A stretch of 64,000 bases of DNA from Myxococcus sp. CA023 (lineage in GTDB: Bacteria; Myxococcota; Myxococcia; Myxococcales; Myxococcaceae). Below the pieces are notes generated by a model, which saw only the letters and a list, made by a program, of their open reading frames with translations, was not told the origin of the DNA and searched no databases. Of this stretch, positions 39,295 through 46,588 are shown one piece after another (the stretch's first letter is position 1; every line of letters begins with the position of its first letter). The stretch lies in contig NZ_JAAEAH010000002.1 in assembly GCF_010998615.1 (NCBI RefSeq), forward strand, positions 140,460 to 204,459, given 5' to 3'. The position numbers and the translations under genes were made by a program.

Positions 39295-40920
39295 TCAAGA
39301 CTGCTCGGACGCGCCAGCGGCCTCGTCCGCGTCCTCAAGTTCCGCGGCCTCGCCCCCCTTGCCCTGGTAGCTGGCCAGCGCCACCAGCGCGAGGTCGCGG
39401 GCCGCGCGCCACCGCTCGGGCCCCAGCAGCGGGAGGATGTCCCGCCAATGCTCCTGGAGCTCACGGTTGGTGCCCGCGCGGCTCCACAGGTCCGCGAGCG
39501 CCGCGCGCACCTGCTCCGGCGTCTTGGCCCCCGCGAAGCTCAGCCGCAAACGCTCACGCTCACCCTTGAGCCGGTTGGAGCGCGTGGCCGGGGCGCTCTC
39601 CTTCGTGTCCGCATAGATGCTCTTGAACCGGCTCCGGAGCGCGAGGTGAACGCTCTGAACGAGCCACTGCTCGGCCTCTCCCAGGTACGGATGCATGGCG
39701 ATGAGTCCCTTCCTTTCGTGCCACAGCAGCGCGCCCAGGTTGTCCCGGTCGCGATAGTCGTGAATGAAGCGGCCCTCCGCCGTCGTCGCGGTGGCGAAGC
39801 CCGCGTACCAGGGGCGTGAAGCCGCGAGGTTCTCCGTGATGAAGGCGCGCAGCGCGCTGGTCGCGATGAAGTAGCTCGCCTCGCCCTTCGCCTTGCCCTC
39901 CGGCTTGCGGACTCGCAGCGTGTGCGGCAGGGCGGCGGCGGCGGCCTCGTAGCGGTCCAGGACCTCCTCGCGCACGGCGTCCTGCCGCACCACCGCGCCG
40001 CGAATCTTCTGCTGCGCGTTCCACGGCATCTGCCGCAGCGCCACGGCCTCGGTGGTCCCCAGCACGTCCCCCAGCCGCTTCTTCCCCGCCTCCTGCGCCA
40101 TCACCAACTGAGCCGCGAGCACCGCGTCCGACGCCCCCGCCACCGCAACGTCACGCAGCCGCTTGGGTGTCAGCCCAGGGCGCAGCTCCGCGAAGCGGAC
40201 CAGGTTCGTGGGCGCCAGCGCCACGAAGGCCCCGCCCCGGAGCTGCGGCAGCTTGTAGGAGACACACCCCACCAGCGCGAAGCACGCGCAGAGCGCCTCC
40301 GCCGCCGTGTACTCCACCTTGGTGACGCGCACACCGATGTGCCGCTCCGCGGCGCCCGGATAGGCCCAGCTCGCCAACGACGTCGCCCCCGCCTCCAACG
40401 CCTCGAGCACGCTCTGCCAGGCCGTCTGGTGGACGAATGAGTCGTAGCCCTGGGACTCGACGATAACGGGCTGCGCGTCCACCTCGAAGGTGACGCGCCT
40501 TCGCGCTCCTCCCTGCGTCGACTTGCCATGCTGGAGGAACGTCACCTTGAGCGCGTCGTGGAGCGCGGCGGCCAGCTCGGGCGGTGGCTCCGGCGCTCCG
40601 GGCGAACGCGTGCCCGGCAGGTCGATGAAGCCCTGCTTCACCTGGAATGACGCGCCGAACAGCGCTCGGAGCGTGGCCGCCGGTGCCTCGCCGCCCCAGT
40701 CCAGGTGGATGGCTTCCCGCTCCACCGTCGCCATCCCGGGCCCCAGCCGCACCGGAGAGGGCCACGGCGCGGCGGGTGAAGCGCTCCCGAGGATGGCGCG
40801 GAGCGATGCCGCCAACCCGCCCGCGCCCGCGCGCAGCAGCGGCGTCATCCCCGGTGCGTACAACCGGATGGAGAGCGGAGCGGGCAAGTCCTTCTTCCGT
40901 GGGCTCACGGCTTTCGCCAT
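39295..40920 (-). CDS. cas8: Cas8 large subunit, MYXAN type (DevT-like position)
   Basis: 541 residues. It has the size and place of the Cascade large subunit, between cas3 and cas7, where M. xanthus encodes DevT. Sequence is weakly conserved, as expected. Recognisable pieces are LSIRLYAPGMTPLLRAGAGGLA near the start, VTKVEYTAAEALCACFALVG in the middle, and LVRFAELRPGL; the C-terminal 200 residues are helical, as in small-subunit-like domains of Cas8. It should recognise the PAM and recruit Cas3. The ATG at 40920 overlaps the end of cas3 by 16 bases. The exact subfamily (Cas8a1/Cmx1 or Cmx8) cannot be decided by eye. Confidence 0.8.
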   Translation of the reverse strand: MAKAVSPRKKDLPAPLSIRLYAPGMTPLLRAGAGGLAASLRAILGSASPAAPWPSPVRLGPGMATVEREAIHLDWGGEAPAATLRALFGASFQVKQGFIDLPGTRSPGAPEPPPELAAALHDALKVTFLQHGKSTQGGARRRVTFEVDAQPVIVESQGYDSFVHQTAWQSVLEALEAGATSLASWAYPGAAERHIGVRVTKVEYTAAEALCACFALVGCVSYKLPQLRGGAFVALAPTNLVRFAELRPGLTPKRLRDVAVAGASDAVLAAQLVMAQEAGKKRLGDVLGTTEAVALRQMPWNAQQKIRGAVVRQDAVREEVLDRYEAAAAALPHTLRVRKPEGKAKGEASYFIATSALRAFITENLAASRPWYAGFATATTAEGRFIHDYRDRDNLGALLWHERKGLIAMHPYLGEAEQWLVQSVHLALRSRFKSIYADTKESAPATRSNRLKGERERLRLSFAGAKTPEQVRAALADLWSRAGTNRELQEHWRDILPLLGPERWRAARDLALVALASYQGKGGEAAELEDADEAAGASEQS

Positions 40921-43145
40921 CGCGCACCTCGCAGGCCGTCGTAGTCCAGCGCGTTCGCTGGAGGGATGGGGTATGGCAGCCGGCCCGCACGGGGCCATTC
41001 ACGCCACTTGAAGGACTCGGGTGGCAGGTTCATGGGCAGGGTGACCTGGTGAGCGCTCACCGCTCCGTCCAGGACGGCGCGGACGTCCTCCTCCAGGAGG
41101 ACCGTGAGGCTGGGGCTTCCGTCGCGGCACGGAGCGGGCCAGGTGTCGAAGCGTCCATCCAGCCAGGTGCTGGACTGCCGCCGCGGCGCATCCGCCATCC
41201 CGGGCGTCACCCATGCGTTCACCAGGTCCCGCTGGCTCAGCGGCCCCGTTCCCAGCCGCTCCAACCATGCGCGCGCGTCGCGCAGGTCCGGCGCGGCGTA
41301 GGGCGGCCCATCGAAGGGGAGCACCACGAACGGCCGCACGGGGACGGGCCGCTCCGGAGTGCTGCGGCGGTTGAGCCGCCCCAAGCGCTGGATGAGCGCC
41401 GGGATGGGCGCCAGGTCCGTGACGAGCAGGTCCGCTGACAGGTCCAGGCTCATCTCCGCGACCTGCGTCGTCGACGCGAACGCCGCTCGGCCCTCGGTGG
41501 CGAAGGCCCCGATGACGTCACCATGGCGATGGACGCGGTCCTCGTAACGAAAGCGGCTGTGGTACAGCAGCGCGCGCGCGCCGTGCGACGTGCCGGCCTC
41601 GGCGGTCCGCATGCAGCGCTCTACCGTGTTGCTGACCCACAGCACCTTGCCGTGGTCCCGCAGACACTCCGCCACTAGGGACCACGGCTCCGCGACATCC
41701 AGCCGCTGGTAGCGCGGCAGTGTCTCCAGGTCCTCCGATCCTTCGACTTCCGCGAGGCTCCGGCCATGAACGCGCGCGCACACGCCGCGCAACGCGGCGA
41801 GCCGCGTAGCGGGCAGGCTGGCGGTCATCAGCAACGCGGGGATTCCCGGCAGGGCTTCCAGGAAGCGCAGCAGGCAGCCGAAGAGCCGGTCGTCGTAGGC
41901 GTGGACTTCGTCGAAGACGACGCAGGCGGCGCAGAGCGCGGGCCAGGCATAGAGCCCCTGCCGCTGACTCTGGACGAGCCCGAGCACCGTGTCGGCCGTG
42001 CAGCTCATCGCGTCCACGCCCCAGGAGCGGAGCGCGTCGAGCCGGTCCTGGTCGCGGGAGCCCGTCCCCGGCGCAGCGCCGTCGCGGAGTCCGAAGATGT
42101 CGAAGTCCACCTCCGCGCGAGAGTGCTGCAACCGGGCATCCACGTCCGCGCCGTGGATGTAGTGCCGGAAGCCCTCCGTCGCCGTGCCCATCGTGGGATA
42201 CGTGAGCCACAGCGGACGGCCGGGGTGCTGTCTGGCGGCCCAGAGGTACGCAGCGGCCGTCTTGCCGCTGCCACAGCCGGCACGGACCAGGGTCAGCGGC
42301 GCGGCACTGTGAGCCACCTCCTCCTGAAACGGTCGCGGTGTGCGTCCCGCGAGGCGGCGCTCGACCACGGCGTGCAGGGCCTCGGCGGGATGGGGCGCCG
42401 TGAGCTGACGATCCACCCAGTCCTGCTTCTCCCCGCTCCGGGGAAGCGCCGAGCCCGCGACGTCCGCCGCGAGCACCAACGCCTTGCACACTGCCAGGAG
42501 CCGCGCGTCCACGGAGCCGGCGGGCACGGTCCGCTCGAAGTCGTCCTGCCACGACTGGAGCGGGTCGCGCGGGTGCTCCTTCCGCGTGGCACGAAGCACG
42601 ATGGGCGCGGTGAACAGTGGCGGAGCGGACAGCGCCAGCTCCTCGGCGATGCGCCCCAGCGTCCGGGCGAAGTCTTCATGCTGGACCCGCAACTCCAGCG
42701 ACAGCCCCGCTCCGGTGCCGTCGGGCGCGAAGGCCTCTGTCTGGAACTTGCGGTGGTGTGCGGCCACGCAGACCAGCGCCAGGCACAGGTCCAGCTCGCT
42801 CACGTCCCGCAGGAGCCATGCGGAGAGCGGCTGCCCTGGCCAGCAGAGCCACAGCGAGAGCGCTTCGTGGCGGACAAGCTGCGGCGCGTCGCGCTGGCGG
42901 CGCAGCATGGATTGGAAGTGCTCGCTGCACTTGCCCAGGTCATGAAGCGCGGCGGCCAGCAGGACGATGCGCCGCAGCCGGGGCTCCAACGCCGGGTCCA
43001 GGCCCGCGGCCAGGAGCGACGCGCGCCCACGGTGCTCCAGGAGCCGACGTGCGGCCGACAGCACCAGGGCGGTGTGTCCCAGCAGCGTGGCCTCGCCCTC
43101 GGGTCTGTCGGGCGTGGCCGTGCTCTTGGCCAGCAGCCGCTTCAC
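40905..43145 (-). CDS. cas3: Cas3 nuclease-helicase (HD + DExH)
   Basis: 746 residues from a GTG that overlaps the cas6 stop. The HD nuclease is N-terminal: His in LLGHTALVL, the HD pair in AALHDLGKC, and His residues in RHEALS and AAHHRKF. The helicase follows: Walker A RAGCGSGKTAAAYL, DEVH box VVFDEVHAYDD, TASLPATR, and motif VI QRLGRLNRRS. It degrades DNA marked by Cascade. All catalytic motifs are present, so the interference machinery looks intact. Confidence 0.95.
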   Translation of the reverse strand: MKRLLAKSTATPDRPEGEATLLGHTALVLSAARRLLEHRGRASLLAAGLDPALEPRLRRIVLLAAALHDLGKCSEHFQSMLRRQRDAPQLVRHEALSLWLCWPGQPLSAWLLRDVSELDLCLALVCVAAHHRKFQTEAFAPDGTGAGLSLELRVQHEDFARTLGRIAEELALSAPPLFTAPIVLRATRKEHPRDPLQSWQDDFERTVPAGSVDARLLAVCKALVLAADVAGSALPRSGEKQDWVDRQLTAPHPAEALHAVVERRLAGRTPRPFQEEVAHSAAPLTLVRAGCGSGKTAAAYLWAARQHPGRPLWLTYPTMGTATEGFRHYIHGADVDARLQHSRAEVDFDIFGLRDGAAPGTGSRDQDRLDALRSWGVDAMSCTADTVLGLVQSQRQGLYAWPALCAACVVFDEVHAYDDRLFGCLLRFLEALPGIPALLMTASLPATRLAALRGVCARVHGRSLAEVEGSEDLETLPRYQRLDVAEPWSLVAECLRDHGKVLWVSNTVERCMRTAEAGTSHGARALLYHSRFRYEDRVHRHGDVIGAFATEGRAAFASTTQVAEMSLDLSADLLVTDLAPIPALIQRLGRLNRRSTPERPVPVRPFVVLPFDGPPYAAPDLRDARAWLERLGTGPLSQRDLVNAWVTPGMADAPRRQSSTWLDGRFDTWPAPCRDGSPSLTVLLEEDVRAVLDGAVSAHQVTLPMNLPPESFKWREWPRAGRLPYPIPPANALDYDGLRGARWRKP

Positions 43146-43753
43146 GCGGCCTTCCCATGGGACTGGACACGCGCCGCCCGGCCGGGCGGGAGGAAGAGGC
43201 CACATCCCATGTGACGGCGGCCTCCCAGTCCCTGCTCCTGCACGCGCAGCGAGTGCTCAGCCGACAAGCCATGGAGTTCGAGCGCGAAGCCCACGACCTT
43301 CTTGCCAGCGATGCGCACGATGCGCCGGCGCCCCACCTTCGCCGTGGCCTGGACACCAAGCGCCTCCAGTGCCCGGGAGACAGCCACGATGAACGAGGAC
43401 TCATCCATCGCGTGCTTGAAGGTGACCAGCCGCGCGGACAGCGAGGGCACGGGCTCTAGCGCATGGAGCGAGGGCGCGCCCAGGGACAGGCGTCTCCCCG
43501 CGACCTCCAGCGGCGCGCTCACGAGCGGCAGCAGCGTGGCCACGGCTTCGATTGGGCACCGCAGGCGCATCGTGCCTCGCCCCAGGTAGAGCAACTCCCG
43601 CGTGTTGCTCGCGCCTCGGAGCGAGAACACGCCCATGTCCGTGCGTTCATGCAGTGCGGGAATGTGGAGGGAGAGCGCGGAGAACAGGAGATAGGCGTGG
43701 TCGAGCGGCACCGGACCGCCTTGCACGGGGAACAGCAGGTCAATGGCAGGCAT
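43142..43753 (-). CDS. cas6: Cas6 crRNA-processing endoribonuclease (MYXAN type)
   Basis: 203 residues. The C-terminal glycine-rich loop GLGGRRHMGCGLFLPP is the hallmark of Cas6, and LDHAYLLFSALS supplies a His near residue 19 that is the likely catalytic base. It should cut each repeat eight bases before its 3' end, leaving the TTGAGCAC handle. It is the first of the core cas genes; its stop overlaps cas3 (GTGA). The SAVED-nuclease gene ends 88 bases upstream on the same strand. Confidence 0.9.
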   Translation of the reverse strand: MPAIDLLFPVQGGPVPLDHAYLLFSALSLHIPALHERTDMGVFSLRGASNTRELLYLGRGTMRLRCPIEAVATLLPLVSAPLEVAGRRLSLGAPSLHALEPVPSLSARLVTFKHAMDESSFIVAVSRALEALGVQATAKVGRRRIVRIAGKKVVGFALELHGLSAEHSLRVQEQGLGGRRHMGCGLFLPPGRAARVQSHGKAA

Positions 43754-43840
43754 GTGAGGGACCTTTCCGGAGCGGCGTCATGAAGCGAGGTGTGCTGAAC
43801 GCGGTACGAAACGTGCGGGCGGATATCGGCGGCATGGCGT

Positions 43841-45310
43841 TCACCCCGTCTGCAACGTGAGCGCGGGCGCGTACCCACCTGAGCCGGTGCGCTCGTAGGC
43901 CACGACCGGGCCCACGGCGTTGAGCCGCTGGCCCAGGAACAGGCAGCACGCAGCGGGGGCATAGAGGATGAGATGTGTGACCGCCGTGCGCAGCTCGTTG
44001 CGCGCGCGCCGGAGCTGTTCGCGCGCCTGGACGGCGAACGCCACCGCGTCCGCATCCGAGCCAACGGCGCCGTCGTGGGGCCCGTCCTCCGGCTCCAGGT
44101 AGAGCACGGCGCGGAAGTGCCCTGGCCGCTCTGCCAGGAAGCGCCCCACGTCCGCGCGAGCATCCCCGGTCATCTGGAACACCACCAGCAGCCCCGCAGC
44201 GTCCGAGTCGCCCTCGTGCCCCGTGACACGCAGTCGGCGCGGAGACGGCTTCGCGTCCGAGCACCACAAGAAGGTCTCTCCCCGCGTGGGCTGCTCGACG
44301 CGGAAGCGGTAGCCGCCCACCTCCGGGAAGTGGAAGCCCACCGCCAGCACCGTGCTCAGCGGCAGCTTGCCCCGCAGGTCAATCAACGCACCGTCAGGCC
44401 GCCTCGATAGCCGCTGTCGCACAGCCAGCAGCGAAGGCAGCAGCACGTCCCGCCACACCGCTTCCGACGGCACCGCCCGCGTGTCGCGGTCAAAATGAGG
44501 CGTCCAGTCCAGCTCCTCGGTGGGTGGCTGCTCCCACTCACGTCGCACCCACCCATGAATCCAGAGGCTCACGGCGGGCGCGTCCTCCCGTGAGGCCAGC
44601 AGTCCCCACGCGCGAATGGCCCCCCGCAGCGACTCCGGGGTGACGTGCTTCCTGCCGCCGCCGACCTCAATCCACTCCCGAAGCCCGTCCACCGCGATGG
44701 CGCGCGGCTGCCGTCCCATGCGCAGGCCAAGCCGCCCCATCCGGTCATCCACCTGCTCTTCCAAGTCGGCGATGCCGCCCACGCCGAGCCGCAAGCGCAA
44801 GTCCTTGCAGAACGCCCGCAGCATCTCAGCCGATACACCGAGCCGTTGTTCCCACTCCGCCCAGTGTTTCTTCAGGGCGCCTCGTGGCGGCTGCTCGAAG
44901 AACGCCTCGGTGAAGCAGTGGTCCCGGCCATGCAGATAGCGGCCCAGGTCCGCCGCCGACGCCCAGTTGCTCAACAGCCAGATTTCGACGGGCCCCAGGG
45001 GCCGCAGCACCAACCAACTCTCCAGCAACTTCCGCAGCAGGGAGCGACCCACCCGAGGCGGCGTCACCAGCCCCGCCAGGGAGTAGCTATCCCGGTGGTC
45101 GACGTGCCACTTCACCTGCATGTATCGACTGGCCACACCCGCGCCGGGCCGGGCGTGCAGCGTCACGTCATCCGCCGAGCCCGCCGCCGGGTGCTCGACG
45201 TAGCCGTAAGAGAAGGGACTGCCCGCGTCGAGCAGCCGGAGCAGCTCGTACCAGCTCAGCAAGTGCTGATAGCGATCGCCCTCCAGGCGAGACGCGCTCT
45301 GCTCTCCCAT
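43841..45310 (-). CDS. PD-(D/E)XK nuclease fused to SAVED domain (Cap4-like), in the cas operon
   Basis: 489 residues. The N-terminal domain starts GDRYQHLLSWYELLRLL and continues VEHPAAGSADDVTLH, then YMQVKWH: Glu, paired Asp and Q-x-K arranged as in the DUF4297/Cap4 dsDNA nuclease. From about residue 280 the SAVED sensor domain begins: ELDWTPHFDRDTRAV, IDLRGKLPLSTVLAVGFHF, WCSDAKP, and the very typical end THLILYAPAACCLFLGQRLNAVGPVVAYER. SAVED domains bind cyclic oligonucleotides and switch on the nuclease. No cyclase gene is adjacent. A GAGGGAG ribosome site lies before ATG 45310. Position and direction suggest it is the first gene of the CRISPR operon. Confidence 0.85.
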   Translation of the reverse strand: MGEQSASRLEGDRYQHLLSWYELLRLLDAGSPFSYGYVEHPAAGSADDVTLHARPGAGVASRYMQVKWHVDHRDSYSLAGLVTPPRVGRSLLRKLLESWLVLRPLGPVEIWLLSNWASAADLGRYLHGRDHCFTEAFFEQPPRGALKKHWAEWEQRLGVSAEMLRAFCKDLRLRLGVGGIADLEEQVDDRMGRLGLRMGRQPRAIAVDGLREWIEVGGGRKHVTPESLRGAIRAWGLLASREDAPAVSLWIHGWVRREWEQPPTEELDWTPHFDRDTRAVPSEAVWRDVLLPSLLAVRQRLSRRPDGALIDLRGKLPLSTVLAVGFHFPEVGGYRFRVEQPTRGETFLWCSDAKPSPRRLRVTGHEGDSDAAGLLVVFQMTGDARADVGRFLAERPGHFRAVLYLEPEDGPHDGAVGSDADAVAFAVQAREQLRRARNELRTAVTHLILYAPAACCLFLGQRLNAVGPVVAYERTGSGGYAPALTLQTG

Positions 45311-45634
45311 GACGCTCCCTCATAGCGACGCCAGGGACGGCGGTGGATACCTCCCCAGGGGTATGGAATGCGGCGCTCGAAAAGGAAGACGCCAACGCGC
45401 GGGGCAACCCATCGCGGGCCCGGTGATTTTTCTTCCGGCGCGCGGCGGGAGTGCTCCCGACGACCGCTGAACGTCCTGCGCGAATCTGACTACCTTTCAG
45501 GTAGACATCGCCCATTCCGAGGTGCCAGACGGAGGCGCGTTCTTCCTCGAAGAAGGCGGGACATTCGCGCTCGTCCAAGCGTCCCGCCGTGTCATCCCCA
45601 TCGAGTAGCTTAGAACCCTGGAGGTTGCCCCTGC
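45311..45634. other. Divergent intergenic region with a short coding remnant
   Basis: 324 bases between the divergent SAVED-nuclease and DUF2381 genes, so promoters for both should be here. On the plus strand 45471-45608 is open and ends in a stop; it reads FQVDIAHSEVPDGGAFFLEE, then GGTFALVQASRRVIPIE, which looks like the C-terminus of a lost protein. On the minus strand a short frame from 45578 begins MDERECPAFFEEERASVWH and could instead be a small upstream gene of the CRISPR operon. I cannot tell which is real. Confidence 0.35.
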
Positions 45635-46558
45635 GTGTTCCCCCCTGGCTCGTTGGTGATGACGGCGGTGGTGCTCCTGCTGGGCACGGCGGCGCTGGCC
45701 CAGACTCCGGACACGAAGCGTTGGCGGCGTATCGAACGGGCCGTGGTCCTGAGCGCAGGCGCGGGTGAGCCCGTCCAGCGACTCCGGCTGGCGCCCGGCG
45801 TCGTGACGACGGTGCTGCTCGACTCGGACGCTGTAATGGAAAGTGATCTGCCCGATGCCCTACGCGGGCTGTTCACCCGGCTGGACGTCACGGAGACGCA
45901 TCTGCTGCTCCAGCCCGCCGTCGCGATGCCCGCACGGGGCGTTCCGCCACTGGTGCTGCGATTCACGGACGCGGCCGCGCCACAACGGCTCGTCCTGGAG
46001 CTGACCACCGAGGGCAGCGTGGTGGACTCGGTCGTCGACGTCCGGCGCCACCCCGCCGCCGTGGCGCAACTGGAAGCCGAGCTGGTGGCACTGCGTGAGC
46101 GCAACGCACTGCTGGAGGCCCGGCTGGCCACGGCTCGCCGGCCGCTGCCACAACCGGGGCTCGCGAACGCAGTCCTCTCCGGCGCCATCGGCCCCACGGG
46201 AGTTCTCGTCAAGTGGATGGGTGACCGACCCAGTGAGACGGGGCTCAAGGTCCAGCAACTCGGCAGCTATCGCTCCGGCTCGTGGCTGACGCTCGCCGTG
46301 AAGCTGGAGAACCCACTGGGCGAAGCCCCCTGGCAACCGGGCATCGCGCGGCTGACACACCTGGACTCGGACGGGCGCTCAACAGGCGAGACGATGGAAC
46401 TGCCCCTGTTGTTGCAGGAACCGCGTCTGTTGCCTGGCCAGAGCGCGGTCGCCGTCGTGCAATGGCCCGCCCCCACACGCCCGCCGCCCGCCTACGCGCT
46501 GGAGATTTGGGACACGGGCCGGCGCCGCGGCGCGAGATGGGCGCGGCTGAAACCGTAG
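45635..46558 (+). CDS. DUF2381 family protein (myxobacterial, TIGR02268)
   Basis: 307 residues from a GTG with GGAGG ten bases upstream. A signal peptide (LVMTAVVLLLGTAALAQ) is followed by a beta-rich domain (RWRRIERAVVLSAG, VVTTVLLDSDAV), a short coiled coil (LEAELVALRERNALLEARL, residues about 148-166) and a second beta domain with PWQPGIARL. This family occurs in many copies in myxobacteria, nearly always next to a Ser/Thr kinase gene, as here 30 bases upstream of one. It is probably a periplasmic partner or sensor for that kinase. Confidence 0.85.
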   Translation: MFPPGSLVMTAVVLLLGTAALAQTPDTKRWRRIERAVVLSAGAGEPVQRLRLAPGVVTTVLLDSDAVMESDLPDALRGLFTRLDVTETHLLLQPAVAMPARGVPPLVLRFTDAAAPQRLVLELTTEGSVVDSVVDVRRHPAAVAQLEAELVALRERNALLEARLATARRPLPQPGLANAVLSGAIGPTGVLVKWMGDRPSETGLKVQQLGSYRSGSWLTLAVKLENPLGEAPWQPGIARLTHLDSDGRSTGETMELPLLLQEPRLLPGQSAVAVVQWPAPTRPPPAYALEIWDTGRRRGARWARLKP

Positions 46559-46588
46559 ACGTGCGCGACAGCCTCGAAGGAATCCGTC

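Noticed and set aside
43792..43804. A 13-base piece similar to the repeat end (GTGCTGAACGC) between the SAVED gene and cas6
   Set aside because: Too short and without the stem part; likely chance.
35710..45310. Type III CRISPR interpretation because of the SAVED gene
   Set aside because: No Cas10, Csm or Cmr gene is present; Cas3 and the DevTRS-like Cascade define a type I system.
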